A DNA stretch of 64,000 bases from Variovorax paradoxus (GTDB taxonomy: Bacteria; Pseudomonadota; Gammaproteobacteria; Burkholderiales; Burkholderiaceae_C). A program made the translations under genes and the position numbers. The notes beneath the pieces are model-generated. The model was not told where the DNA came from and ran no database searches. It saw only the letters and a list, made by a program, of their open reading frames with translations. This document shows, in pieces, positions 1 through 8,847 of this stretch; within the stretch, counting starts at the first letter, position 1, and every line of letters begins with the position of its first letter. Location of the stretch: positions 303,501 through 367,500 of the forward strand of contig NZ_CP102931.1 of assembly GCF_024734665.1 (NCBI RefSeq), given 5' to 3'.

Positions 1-1
1 T

Positions 2-757
2 CTGATGCCCTCGGACATCACGGGCCACGCGGTGCTCGATCTCGCCGCGCGTGGCGAAAGCAGCCTCGGCACGCTGCGCGTGCACCAGGGCCCGGTGTTC
101 ACTAACCTCCTGTTGGCCGACGAAATCAACCGCGCGCCGGCCAAGACCCAGAGCGCGCTGCTCGAAGTCATGCAGGAGTACCAGGTCACGCTCGAAGGCA
201 CGGCCATGCCGCTGCCGCGCCCCTTCATGGTGATGGCCACGCAGAACCCGATCGACACCGAGGGCACCTACCCGCTGCCGGAAGCGCAGCTCGACCGCTT
301 CCTGCTGAAGATCGACATCGGCTTTCCGAGCCACAGCGAAGAAAACGCCATCGTGCAGCTCACTACGCGGCAGCGCGCCGGCAACCAGTTTCCGCTCGAG
401 GCCGTGCGCCCCTGCCTCGATGAGGCACAAGTGCTCGAACTGCAGCGGCTGGCCTGTCTGGTGCAGGCCGACGAGCGCGTGATCGACTACGCGGTGCGCA
501 TCGCGCGCGCCACGCGAGACTGGCCGGGCCTTTCGTCCGGCGCCGGGCCGCGCGGCACCATGGCCCTGGTGCGCGCCGCCCGCGCAGCCGCGCTGATGGC
601 CGGGCGCGACTTCATCACGCCCGACGACGTGGCGCGCCAGGCGCTGCCTGCGCTGCGGCACCGCGTGATGATCTCGCCCGACGCGCAGCTCGAAGGCCTG
701 GGCGTCGACACCCTGCTGCGCGCCGCGCGCGACAGCGTAGAGGCACCAAGGCTCTAG
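2..757 (+). CDS. MoxR-family AAA+ ATPase (5' end outside window)
   Basis: The open frame runs in from the left edge (the codon before the first visible ATG is sense), so this is the C-terminal part of the protein. It shows a Walker B-type LLADEINRAP followed by the sensor-1 region ATQNPIDTEGTYPLPEAQLD, both hallmarks of MoxR ATPases. The C-terminal part is the small helical lid domain. The Walker A loop lies upstream of the window. MoxR proteins act as chaperone-like ATPases, typically paired with DUF58 or von Willebrand-A proteins. A DUF58 gene follows after 8 bases, so the two are almost certainly co-transcribed. Family call is firm; the client is unknown. Confidence 0.93.
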   Translation: MMPSDITGHAVLDLAARGESSLGTLRVHQGPVFTNLLLADEINRAPAKTQSALLEVMQEYQVTLEGTAMPLPRPFMVMATQNPIDTEGTYPLPEAQLDRFLLKIDIGFPSHSEENAIVQLTTRQRAGNQFPLEAVRPCLDEAQVLELQRLACLVQADERVIDYAVRIARATRDWPGLSSGAGPRGTMALVRAARAAALMAGRDFITPDDVARQALPALRHRVMISPDAQLEGLGVDTLLRAARDSVEAPRL

Positions 758-765
758 GCCCGCGG

Positions 766-2130
766 ATGCGCGCTGCTGTTCCGATTCCCGCGCATGCGGC
801 CGTGCTGGCGCTGGCCGGCCTGACCGTGGCCGCCTCCGTGGCGCTGCTGCTGGGCGTGCCGGTGGGCTACGTGGCCATCGTGGCCGGCGTGCTGCTGGCG
901 CTGGGGCTCGTGCTCGCGGGCGCCGATTTGTGGCTGAGCCTGCGCCTGTGGCGCGCCGCGCCGCTGCGCATCGAGCGCAGCCTGCCCGGGGCGTTCTCGC
1001 TCGGCGTACCCACGGTGCTCACGCTCACGCTGGTGAACGAAGGCACGCAGGCCTGGCAGGTGTCGGTGTTCGACGAACTCGACGCGCACTTCACCTTCGA
1101 GGGCCTGCCGCAGACCGTCGCCGTGCCGGCGCTCTCGCAGGTTGCGCTGCGCTACACCGCCACAGCAACGCAGCGCGGTGTGGCGCAGTTCGGCGCCACC
1201 CAGCTGCGCTGGCGCACCCGCTTCGGCTGCTTCGACATGCGCCAGACCCTGGGCGAGCCGCGCCGGCTGCGCGTGTATCCCAACTTCGCCGCGCTGGCGC
1301 GCTACGCCTGGCTGTCGGGCGACCGGCGGCTGGCGCAGATCGGCATCAAGACCTATGCGCAGCGCGGGCTCGGCACCGACTTCCGTCAACTTTCTGATTA
1401 CAAGACCGGCGACTCGCTGCGCCACATCGACTGGAAGGCCACGCAGCGCCAGCGCCGGCCCATCGTGCGCGAGTTCCAGGACGACCGGGACCAGTGCGTG
1501 CTGTTTCTGCTCGACTGCGGCCGCCGCATGCGCGCCGACGAGGGTGCGCTGGCGCTGAAGGCCAACAGCCACTTCGACGAGGCGCTCAATGCGCTGATGC
1601 TGCTGAGCTACGTGGCGCTGAAGGAGGGCGACGAGGTCGGCGCCATGACTTTCGGCTGCCCCGCCGAGGAGCGGCGCGACTTCGCCCCGCGCAAGGGCAC
1701 CGCCACCCTCAATGCGCTGATGAACCGGCTGCACGACATCCAGCCCGGCGCCACCCATTCGGACTACCTGCTGGCCGCGCAGGAAATGCTGCGTGTGCAG
1801 AAACGGCGCGCGCTGGTCATCGTGCTCACCAATTTCCGCGACGAAGATGCCGCCGAGCTACGCCCCGCAATCAAGCTGCTGCGCCGCAAGCACCTCGTGC
1901 TGGTCGCGAGCCTGCGCGAGCGCGTGCTCGGGCGCATCGCCAGCCAGCCGCTGGTGCATGCGCGCGACGCGGTCGATGTTGCGGCGGCGCATCTGTTCGA
2001 GCAGTCGCGCCGCGATGCCTTTGCGCGCGTGGTCGGCAACGATCCGCTCTCGGTAGACGTGGAGCCGGCCGACCTCGCGGTGGCGTTGGTGAATCGCTAT
2101 CACGCCGTCAAAAGGGCTGGTCTTTTGTAA
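766..2130 (+). CDS. DUF58 domain membrane protein, partner of MoxR
   Basis: A 454-residue protein with two hydrophobic segments at about residues 9-30 and 33-53, then a soluble region. The DUF58 signature lies around residues 200-240 (GLGTDFRQLSDY, then SLRHIDWKATQR). The rest resembles a von Willebrand-A fold (VLFLLDCGRRM near residue 245). DUF58 proteins are encoded next to MoxR ATPases, and the 8-base gap to the upstream moxR-like gene fits one operon. The function is probably chaperone-assisted assembly of an envelope or enzyme complex, but the substrate cannot be read from the sequence. Confidence 0.9.
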   Translation: MRAAVPIPAHAAVLALAGLTVAASVALLLGVPVGYVAIVAGVLLALGLVLAGADLWLSLRLWRAAPLRIERSLPGAFSLGVPTVLTLTLVNEGTQAWQVSVFDELDAHFTFEGLPQTVAVPALSQVALRYTATATQRGVAQFGATQLRWRTRFGCFDMRQTLGEPRRLRVYPNFAALARYAWLSGDRRLAQIGIKTYAQRGLGTDFRQLSDYKTGDSLRHIDWKATQRQRRPIVREFQDDRDQCVLFLLDCGRRMRADEGALALKANSHFDEALNALMLLSYVALKEGDEVGAMTFGCPAEERRDFAPRKGTATLNALMNRLHDIQPGATHSDYLLAAQEMLRVQKRRALVIVLTNFRDEDAAELRPAIKLLRRKHLVLVASLRERVLGRIASQPLVHARDAVDVAAAHLFEQSRRDAFARVVGNDPLSVDVEPADLAVALVNRYHAVKRAGLL

Positions 2131-2176
2131 AGGTCTTTGCCCAAAATGTGAACTTCACAACAGAGGAGAGAAGTAC

Positions 2177-2728
2177 ATGACAGAGATGACCAATCCCTAT
2201 GCCGCGCCCCGTGCCGCGGTGGCCGATGTGTACGAGGGCGATGCGGGCGTCCAGCCCGTGAAGCTGTGGTCCGCCAAGGGCCGCATCGGGCGGGCGCGCT
2301 TCCTGGCGTACACGATGTTTTCGTACATCATCTTCATCGTCGCGGCCACCTTGCTGGGTTTCATCCTCGGCATCGCCGGCCTCGGGCGTTCCGAGGGCCT
2401 GATCGTGGCGCTGACCTTCCTGCTCGCGATTCCGTACTTCGTCTTCTACGTGCTCACGGGCATCCAGCGCTCGCACGACATGGACTGGTCGGGCTGGATG
2501 CTGTTCCTGGCGCTGATCCCGCTGGTCGCGCTGATCTGGGTCTTCAAGTCGGGCACCAAGGGCAGCAACCGCTTCGGCGCGCCGCCGCCGCCCAACACCA
2601 CTGGCGTGCTGATCGGTGCCTGGCTGCTGCCCGTCATCGTGGGGCTCGGCATCGTCGCGGCCATCGCGCTGCCGGCCTACCAGGGCTACACGATGCGCGC
2701 CAAGGCCGCGCAGGTCGAGCGCCCCTGA
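2177..2728 (+). CDS. DUF805 membrane protein with pilin-like C-terminal helix
   Basis: A 183-residue membrane protein. A strong ribosome site (GAGGAGAG) precedes the ATG. After about 30 soluble residues comes the DUF805 motif region (GRIGRARFLAYTMFSY), several membrane helices, and the conserved IQRSHDMDWSGW segment. The last 30 residues form another helix reading VAAIALPAYQGYTMRAKAAQ, which closely resembles the N-terminal helix of type IV pilins. DUF805 proteins are integral membrane proteins of unknown function. The gene lies 46 bases after the DUF58 gene and converges on arginase. Confidence 0.85.
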   Translation: MTEMTNPYAAPRAAVADVYEGDAGVQPVKLWSAKGRIGRARFLAYTMFSYIIFIVAATLLGFILGIAGLGRSEGLIVALTFLLAIPYFVFYVLTGIQRSHDMDWSGWMLFLALIPLVALIWVFKSGTKGSNRFGAPPPPNTTGVLIGAWLLPVIVGLGIVAAIALPAYQGYTMRAKAAQVERP

Positions 2729-2746
2729 CCTGAAGAACCTTAATCT

Positions 2747-3676
2747 CTAGCGCACCAGCGTTGATTTGCCGAAGAGGCTCTCGATCAGTTCGACGGCCAC
2801 TTCAGCCGTCTGGTTGCGCACATCGAGCGCCGGGTTCAGTTCGACCACGTCGAGCGAGCCGAGCCGCCCGGTGTCCGCGATCATCTCCATGCACAGCTGC
2901 ATCTCGCGGTAGGTCGGCCCGCCGCGTACGCCGGTGCCCACGCCGGGCGCGTCGGCTGGGTCGAGGCAGTCGAGGTCAAAGCTCACGTGCAGGTGCGTGT
3001 CTTCGTCCACGTCCTGCAGTGCCTCTGTCATGGTCGTGCGCATGCCGTGCTCGTCGATGTGGCGCATGTCGAACACGCTCAGGCCCAGCGTGCGAATGGC
3101 TTCCTTCTCGTCGCCGTCCACGCTGCGGATGCCGATGAAGCGGATGGCGTCGTGCTGTAGCGCCGCGCGCTCGCCGCTCCAGCCCGTGAGCACTGCCGGC
3201 CCATGGCCCAGCAGGCACGACACCGGCATGCCGTGCAGGTTGCCGCTGGGGCTCGTGGTTTCGGTGTTGACGTCGGAGTGCGCGTCCAGCCACAGCACGC
3301 GCAGCTTCTTGCCGCGCTTGCGCGCATGCCACGCCACCGCGCTGATCGAGCCGATGGCCAGGCAGTGGTCGCCGCCCAGCATCACCGGCACATTGCTGGC
3401 ACCCAGCGCGGTGTCGACGGCCGCGTACACCGAGCGGTTCCAGGCGATCACTTCGTCGAGGTGGCGCAACCCGTTGGTCGGCGGCGCCCAGGGCGTGGCC
3501 GGGCCCGCGAGGTTGCCGCGGTCGATGACTGTGTAGCCCTGCCGCGCAAGTGCCTCGGGCAGGCCCGCAACGCGCAGCGCGTCGGGCCCCATGCCGGCGC
3601 CGCGCACGCTGGCGCCGATGTCGGTCGGCGCGCCGATCAGTTCGAGGGTGGCGGGGGTGCTGCTGACGTTGCTCAT
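2747..3676 (-). CDS. rocF: Arginase
   Basis: A 309-residue arginase/ureohydrolase that converts L-arginine to ornithine and urea in the cytoplasm with a binuclear manganese centre. All metal-binding signatures are visible: GGDHCLAIGS, LDAHSDVNT and SFDLDCLDPADAPGVGTG. I chose the start at MSNVSSTP because its ATG overlaps the stop of the upstream peptidase gene (ATGA), which indicates translational coupling; the frame stays open further upstream but only inside the peptidase gene. The length is typical for bacterial arginases. Agmatinase is less likely, given the arginase-like C-terminus. Confidence 0.92.
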   Translation of the reverse strand: MSNVSSTPATLELIGAPTDIGASVRGAGMGPDALRVAGLPEALARQGYTVIDRGNLAGPATPWAPPTNGLRHLDEVIAWNRSVYAAVDTALGASNVPVMLGGDHCLAIGSISAVAWHARKRGKKLRVLWLDAHSDVNTETTSPSGNLHGMPVSCLLGHGPAVLTGWSGERAALQHDAIRFIGIRSVDGDEKEAIRTLGLSVFDMRHIDEHGMRTTMTEALQDVDEDTHLHVSFDLDCLDPADAPGVGTGVRGGPTYREMQLCMEMIADTGRLGSLDVVELNPALDVRNQTAEVAVELIESLFGKSTLVR

Positions 3677-5739
3677 CACGGCTTCTCCAGGTGTTGCCAC
3701 AGGTACGCGTAGCCCAGTGCGTCCATGAAAGCGGATTCCTTGTTGTCCGTTGCAGCGCTGTGGCCGCCTTCCAGGTTCTCGTAGAAGCTGCTGTCGTACC
3801 CCAGCGCCACCATCTTCGCGTGCATCTTGCGCGCATGCACCGGGCCCACGCGGTCGTCGCGCGTGGAGGTGGTGAAGAGGGCGGGCGGGTATGCCTGGCC
3901 CGGCTTCGCGTTCTCGTAGGGCGAGAAGGTCTGGATGAATTCCCACTCGTCGGGCTGGTCGGGGTCGCCGTACTCTGCGATCCACGAGGCGCCCGCCGAC
4001 AGGTGCGTGTAGCGCCGCATGTCGAGCAGCGCCACCTCGCTCACGACGGCGCCGTAGAGCTTCGGGTACAGCGTGAGCATGTTGCCCATCAGCAGGCCGC
4101 CGTTGCTGCCGCCCATCGCGCCCAGGTGCCCGGGCGAAGTGATCTTTCGGGCGAACAGGTCTTCGGACACGGCCGCGAAGTCTTCGCAGGTACGCAGCCG
4201 GTTCTCCTGCAGTGCGGCCTGGTGCCAGCGCGGGCCGTACTCGCCGCCGCCGCGGATGTTGGCGATGACGTACACACCGCCCTTGTCGAGCCACGCGCGG
4301 CCGATGCTGCCGCTGTAGCTGGGCTGCAATGAAATCTCGAAGCCTCCATACGCGTACTGCAGCGTGGGGTTCTTGCCGTTGGCCTGCAGGTCTTTGGCGG
4401 CGATCTCGAAGTAGGGCACGCGCGTGCCGTCCTTCGAGGTCGTGAAATGCTGGCTCACGCGATAGCGCGAGGCGTCGAAGAAGGCGGGGCTGTCCTTCAG
4501 CACCTCGGGCTCGCCCTGGCCGATGGTGCCAATGCAGAGCGTGGTCGGCTGCAGGAAGCCGCTCACGGTGAGGAAGTAGTCGTCGTTCTCGTCCTCGTCG
4601 ATGCCGCCCGCCGCGATGGTGGAGAGCGCGGGCGCGCCGCCGAGGCTTTCACGCGCCCACGCACCTTTGCCGTTCGATGGCGGCGTGAGCACTTCGAGCC
4701 GGTTCACCACGTCGTGCATCACGTTGACGATCAGGTGGTGGCGCGTCCACGAGTGGCTGTCGAGCGCGGTCGTGTCGTCGGGCTCGAACAGCACGGTGAG
4801 TTCGCGCCGGCCCGCCATGTAGTCGTCGAATTTCGCTGCCAGCAGCGAGCCCGACTTGTAGGTGGTGCCGCCCACGGTCCAGTCGGTGCGCGGCTCGATC
4901 AGCATCCACTCGCGCGTGATCTCGGCCAGCGAATCGTCGGGCACGTCGATCTTGGCGAGCTTGCCGTCGGCGCCGCGCAGCCAGGTTTCGCTTTCATAGA
5001 AATCGATCTGGCGCGAGACGAAGTCGCGCTCGAAGCCAGGCGTGTTGTCGCGGTAGGCGCTGACGGACATGTCCTCGTGCGCGCCTTCGTACACCGTCAC
5101 TGCGCTTTCGAGCGGCGTGCCGCGCTTCCATTCCTTCACGATGCGCGGATAGCTGGAGCTGGTCATCGAGCCGGGGCCGAAGTCGGTGGCCACGTAGAGG
5201 TGGTCGATGTCTTTCCAGCCCACGTGATTCTTGGCCTCGGGCAGCGAGAAGCCGCCTTCGACGAACTGCTTGGTCTCCAGGTCGAACTCGCGCACCACGT
5301 CGGCATCGGCGCCGCCGCGCGACAGCGAGATCAGGCAGCGCCTGTAGTCGGGCTCCAGGCAGTCGGCGCCGTGCCAGACCCAGTTCTCCTTGTCGGCCGC
5401 GGCCAGTGCGTCGAGATCGATCACCGTCTCCCACGCGGGCTGCGGCTTGCGGTATTCATCGAGCGTGGTGCGGCGCCACAGGCCCTTGGTGTGATCCTTG
5501 TCCCGCCAGAAGTTGTAATAGAAGCGCGGGCCGATCTTGCGGACCATCGGAATGCGGTCGTCCGAGTCGAGTACCTCGAGGATGCCCTGCTGGAGTGCCT
5601 CGAACGCGGGCGACTGCGCATAGGCCTGCACTGTGAGCGCGTTCTGCGTGCGCGCCCAGTCGAGCTGCTTCTCGCCGTCGATGTCTTCGAGCCAGAGGTT
5701 GTCGTCCTGATGCTGCTGCGGGGGGAGGCTGGATGTCAT
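3676..5739 (-). CDS. Prolyl oligopeptidase-family serine peptidase (S9)
   Basis: A 687-residue S9 peptidase. The N-terminal half is the seven-bladed propeller region and the C-terminal third is the alpha/beta-hydrolase domain. The nucleophile motif is GGSNGG (Ser545), the acid is in DDRVG (Asp628/629), and the histidine is in EGGHSA (His660), in the correct order. No signal peptide is visible from the chosen start MTSSLPPQQHQDD, so it is probably cytoplasmic. The frame stays open upstream, but that extension looks non-coding. The gene is translationally coupled to arginase through an ATGA overlap, which suggests a shared role in peptide and arginine use. Confidence 0.9.
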   Translation of the reverse strand: MTSSLPPQQHQDDNLWLEDIDGEKQLDWARTQNALTVQAYAQSPAFEALQQGILEVLDSDDRIPMVRKIGPRFYYNFWRDKDHTKGLWRRTTLDEYRKPQPAWETVIDLDALAAADKENWVWHGADCLEPDYRRCLISLSRGGADADVVREFDLETKQFVEGGFSLPEAKNHVGWKDIDHLYVATDFGPGSMTSSSYPRIVKEWKRGTPLESAVTVYEGAHEDMSVSAYRDNTPGFERDFVSRQIDFYESETWLRGADGKLAKIDVPDDSLAEITREWMLIEPRTDWTVGGTTYKSGSLLAAKFDDYMAGRRELTVLFEPDDTTALDSHSWTRHHLIVNVMHDVVNRLEVLTPPSNGKGAWARESLGGAPALSTIAAGGIDEDENDDYFLTVSGFLQPTTLCIGTIGQGEPEVLKDSPAFFDASRYRVSQHFTTSKDGTRVPYFEIAAKDLQANGKNPTLQYAYGGFEISLQPSYSGSIGRAWLDKGGVYVIANIRGGGEYGPRWHQAALQENRLRTCEDFAAVSEDLFARKITSPGHLGAMGGSNGGLLMGNMLTLYPKLYGAVVSEVALLDMRRYTHLSAGASWIAEYGDPDQPDEWEFIQTFSPYENAKPGQAYPPALFTTSTRDDRVGPVHARKMHAKMVALGYDSSFYENLEGGHSAATDNKESAFMDALGYAYLWQHLEKP

Positions 5740-5950
5740 GGCCGCAGTGTACGGAGCCTGTGTGAAACGGGCGATGTGAGCAGTTGTTGCCCTGCCCGCC
5801 GGGCACATGGCACTTTTTCGCTACTTCGGGCAAACCCCTGTCTCGCGGGTGCCTTCCCCCGGTGGAAACACTGAAGAACCCGGGGCCCAAGAACGCAATG
5901 CGCACGGTATCCTGCCGAACGGCGCATGCCCCACCAAGGAGACACAACAC

Positions 5951-7639
5951 ATGAAACACCTGAGCGGTCTTGATGCCACCTTCCTGCACCTGGAAACGCC
6001 GGAAATGCCGATGCACGTGGGCTCCCTGAACGTGCTCGACCTGCCCAAGGGCTACAAGGGCGACTTCTACGAAGACGCCAAGAACTTCATGGCCAGCCGC
6101 ATCCACCTGGCCGACGTGTTCACGCGCAAGCTCGCGCTGATGCCCTTCGACATGACCAACCCGGTGTGGGTCGAGGACGACGACATCGACCTCGACTACC
6201 ACGTGCGCCACATCACGTTGCCCAAGCCCGGAACCAACCGGCAGTTGCAGCAATACGTGGCGCGGCTGCACTCCTCGCTGATCGACCGCAGCCGGCCGAT
6301 GTGGGAGTTCTACATCATCGACGGCCTCAAGAGCGGCCAGGCGGCGCTCTACACCAAGGTGCATCACGCGGGCATCGACGGACAGGCCGGCGTGGAAGTG
6401 GGCAAGGCCATCTTCGACCTCGAGGCCACCGGCCGCGTCGTGAAGCCGCCGCGTTCGCGTCCGCGCAGCAGCGGCTACCAGCTGGGCATGGCCGAACTCG
6501 CCACTGCTGCGCTGCGCAACACCGCGCAGCAGTACGTGAAGCTCTTCAAGATGGCGCCCGCCATCGCGCGCGCCATCGGCGGCCTGGCCAAGCCCGACGA
6601 GAAGGCGGCCGAAAAAGACACGGCCGCCGCGCCGAAGAAGTTCAACCTCTTCGCGCCGCGCACCTCGCTCAACGTGTCAATCACCAACCAGCGCACCTTT
6701 GCCGGGCGCACCATCTCGCTGGCCGAGACCAAGTACATCGGCAAGCACTTCGGCGTGTCGCTCAACGACGTGGTCATGGCCACGGTGGCCGGCGCGCTGC
6801 GTCACTACCTGGCCGACAACAACGAGCTGCCGGCCAAGCCGCTGGTGGCCGGCGTGCCGGTGAGCCTGCGCGAGGCGGGCGACCAGACGGCCAACAACCA
6901 GGCCAGCATGATCCTCGTGAGCCTGGCGACCGACATCACCGACCCGGTGCAGCGGCTGAAGGCGATCAACGCCTCGTCGACCTCGTCGAAGTCGACCATG
7001 AACCGCTTCAAGGCCGTGGTCCTGGACGACTTCCCGACCTTCGCCGCTCCCTGGCTGGTGTCGGGCATTGCGTCGATGGTGGGGCGCTCGGGCATCGTCA
7101 ACCTGCTGCCGCCGGCGGCCAACGTGGCTATTTCGAACGTGGCCGGCGCGCCGTTTCCGATGTACTTCGCGGGCGCGCTCGTCACCTGCTACTACCCGGT
7201 GTCGATCGCCAGCCACGGCACGGCGCTCAACGTCACGGTGCAGAGCTACAACGGCCGCATGGACTACGGCCTGATTGCCTGCCGCCGTGCCGTGCCCGAC
7301 ATCACCGAGATCGGTGACTACCTGCTGGCCGAGCACAAGCTGCTGATGGAGCTGACGCAGAAGCACCCGGCCGCAGCCGGTGCGGCGCCCGCGCCGGTGC
7401 CGGCGAAGACCATCGAGGAGCCGTCGGACGAGGCCGAGCACGCGCCCGTTGCGGCTGCAAAGAAGAAGCCTGCCGCGCGCAAGAAGGCGCCAGTCAAGGT
7501 CGCGGCGAAGAAGGCGCCCGTGAAGGCAGCCGCAAAGGCACCGGTCAAGACCGCGGCGAAGAAAGCCACGCCCAAGCCGCCAGCCCGTAAGGCCGCACCG
7601 GCCAAGCGTTCCGGCAGCCCCAGGGCTGCTGCGGCATGA
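5951..7639 (+). CDS. WS/DGAT acyltransferase with Lys/Ala-rich tail
   Basis: A 562-residue bifunctional wax ester synthase/diacylglycerol acyltransferase. The active-site motif HHAGIDG lies at residues 138-144, and the family's second conserved region, GVSLNDVVMATVAGAL, is present. These enzymes use acyl-CoA to make wax esters or triacylglycerol at the membrane and on lipid inclusions. An AAGGAGA site lies directly upstream of the ATG at 5951. The last ~100 residues are a low-complexity Ala/Lys/Pro tail (repeats such as KKAPVKAAAK) resembling histone H1 and the phasin PhaF; the catalytic family normally ends before this. The tail may bind DNA or granules (inference). Two phasin-like genes follow. 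Confidence 0.9.
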   Translation: MKHLSGLDATFLHLETPEMPMHVGSLNVLDLPKGYKGDFYEDAKNFMASRIHLADVFTRKLALMPFDMTNPVWVEDDDIDLDYHVRHITLPKPGTNRQLQQYVARLHSSLIDRSRPMWEFYIIDGLKSGQAALYTKVHHAGIDGQAGVEVGKAIFDLEATGRVVKPPRSRPRSSGYQLGMAELATAALRNTAQQYVKLFKMAPAIARAIGGLAKPDEKAAEKDTAAAPKKFNLFAPRTSLNVSITNQRTFAGRTISLAETKYIGKHFGVSLNDVVMATVAGALRHYLADNNELPAKPLVAGVPVSLREAGDQTANNQASMILVSLATDITDPVQRLKAINASSTSSKSTMNRFKAVVLDDFPTFAAPWLVSGIASMVGRSGIVNLLPPAANVAISNVAGAPFPMYFAGALVTCYYPVSIASHGTALNVTVQSYNGRMDYGLIACRRAVPDITEIGDYLLAEHKLLMELTQKHPAAAGAAPAPVPAKTIEEPSDEAEHAPVAAAKKKPAARKKAPVKVAAKKAPVKAAAKAPVKTAAKKATPKPPARKAAPAKRSGSPRAAAA

Positions 7640-7681
7640 TCGGCGCACGGAGCCCGGCCTGCAGAAAGAAAATTGGGGCAG

Positions 7682-7710
7682 TTGGACTAGTTTTCCGACC
7701 GTTCTAGTTT
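7682..7710 (+). promoter_or_regulatory. Putative sigma70 promoter of the phasin gene
   Basis: TTGGAC (7682-7687) and TAGTTT (7705-7710) are separated by 17 bases, about 90 bases upstream of the phasin start. The surrounding stretch is more AT-rich than its neighbours. The pattern match was made by eye only. Confidence 0.4.
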
Positions 7711-7799
7711 TTCAGGCCTAGGCCCTGCAGAAGAAGATAGGCCCATCGCGAAAGACATACCGTTTCCTTCGCGAGCCTTTCAACTTCAAGGAAATCACC

Positions 7800-8354
7800 A
7801 TGTCCACGCAAACCACCATCGCTTCCGCAGCTGTTCACGTCGTCGGTCAATACAACGACGCTGGCAAGACCCTGGTCGGCGCTTACCGCACCGGCGTGCA
7901 TCGCCTCCTGGGCGGCGCCGCTTCGCGCTACAGCAACTTCCTCGGCAGCCGCCAGATTCCGCTGGTGAGCGAGCAGGTCAAGGCCAACCTGATCGGCGCG
8001 CAAGAAAAGATCAACGGCTTCCTGGCCAACCGCCTGGACATCGACACCAGCCGCATCGTGAACGTGATGGACCGCGTTGCCGCCGGCACCACCAGCGGTA
8101 TCGAATCGGTCGCCAGCCGCGTGGCTCGCGTCGAATCGCCGGTTGCCACCTCGGTGATCAACGCACTGGGCGCGCTGAACCAGCCGATCGCCACCGTCTC
8201 GGTGCAGATCGCCGACAAGATCGTCGCCGGCACCAAGCAGATCGAAGCCCGCGTGAGCGGCGCCGAAGAAGCCAAGCCGGTTCGCACGGTGAAGGCCAAG
8301 GCCGCCGTCGCCAAGAAGCCGGTTCGCCGCGCTGCTGCCCGCAAGGCGGCCTGA
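7800..8354 (+). CDS. Phasin-like granule-associated protein
   Basis: A 184-residue protein with an AAGGAA ribosome site seven bases before the ATG. It is largely predicted amphipathic helix without cysteines, and its last ~25 residues are an Ala/Lys/Arg tail (KAKAAVAKKPVRRAAARK). Composition, size and its position beside an acyltransferase and a second phasin fit a surface protein of polyhydroxyalkanoate or lipid granules. The tail recalls PhaF, which binds DNA. No catalytic motif is seen. It is followed by a clear terminator, so it can be expressed as a single highly transcribed gene. Confidence 0.65.
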   Translation: MSTQTTIASAAVHVVGQYNDAGKTLVGAYRTGVHRLLGGAASRYSNFLGSRQIPLVSEQVKANLIGAQEKINGFLANRLDIDTSRIVNVMDRVAAGTTSGIESVASRVARVESPVATSVINALGALNQPIATVSVQIADKIVAGTKQIEARVSGAEEAKPVRTVKAKAAVAKKPVRRAAARKAA

Positions 8355-8359
8355 CCCCC

Positions 8360-8387
8360 GGGGCGCTTTGCGCCCCTTTTCTTTTTT
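8360..8387 (+). terminator. Rho-independent terminator after the phasin gene
   Basis: A perfect six-base GC stem (GGGGCG at 8360-8365, CGCCCC at 8371-8376) with a five-base loop is followed by TTTTCTTTTTT. It lies five bases after the phasin stop. Confidence 0.85.
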
Positions 8388-8406
8388 CCGGCATCTGGAG
8401 CACTGC

Positions 8407-8847
8407 ATGGCGACCCGTCCTGACGAAACTGCAAAGTTGAAGAAGAGGGCGGCGCCTGCAAAGAAGAAGACGCCGGCCGCGAAGAAGGCGCCCGCGGCAA
8501 CGAAGAAGCCCGCCGAGCCCGGCAAGGCCGAAGTCCTGCTGCGCGCCGGCCTCAAGGCGCTGGACAACGTGCGCAACGACGTCGCCAAGCGCCAGGCCAA
8601 CGTGATCGAAGGCCTGCTCGGCATCGGGCAGGGCAAGGTCCCCAGCCTCGACAGCTTCGGCATCCGCAAGTTCGAGGACGTGTTCGACCAGCGCGTCGCC
8701 ACCGCCATGCAACGCCTGGGCATGCCCGGCCCCGCCGAAGTGCAGGCCCTGCGCGACGAGGTTGCGCAACTGCGCGAACGCGTGGCGCAACTCGAAGGCG
8801 AAGGCACCGGCGCCGCCACCTCCCGTGGCCGCGGCGCCAAACGCTGA
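8407..8847 (+). CDS. PhaF/PhaI-type phasin with N-terminal Lys/Ala-rich segment
   Basis: A 146-residue protein. Residues 1-40 are Lys/Ala/Pro-rich (KKRAAPAKKKTPAAKKAPA). The middle is a helical phasin-like domain, and the end is a short coiled coil (QALRDEVAQLRERVAQLEGE) typical of PhaF/PhaI phasins and poly(hydroxyalkanoate) granule proteins. The start at 8407 follows a CTGGAG site; a TTG further up would lie in the terminator of the preceding gene. The basic segment is at the opposite end from that of the upstream phasin. The gene end overlaps the most likely start of the TetR gene. Confidence 0.7.
   Translation: MATRPDETAKLKKRAAPAKKKTPAAKKAPAATKKPAEPGKAEVLLRAGLKALDNVRNDVAKRQANVIEGLLGIGQGKVPSLDSFGIRKFEDVFDQRVATAMQRLGMPGPAEVQALRDEVAQLRERVAQLEGEGTGAATSRGRGAKR

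Noticed and set aside
3679..4294. A longer arginase (515 residues)
   Set aside because: The extra N-terminus lies wholly inside the peptidase gene in another frame. The ATGA-coupled start at 3676 gives a normal arginase length.
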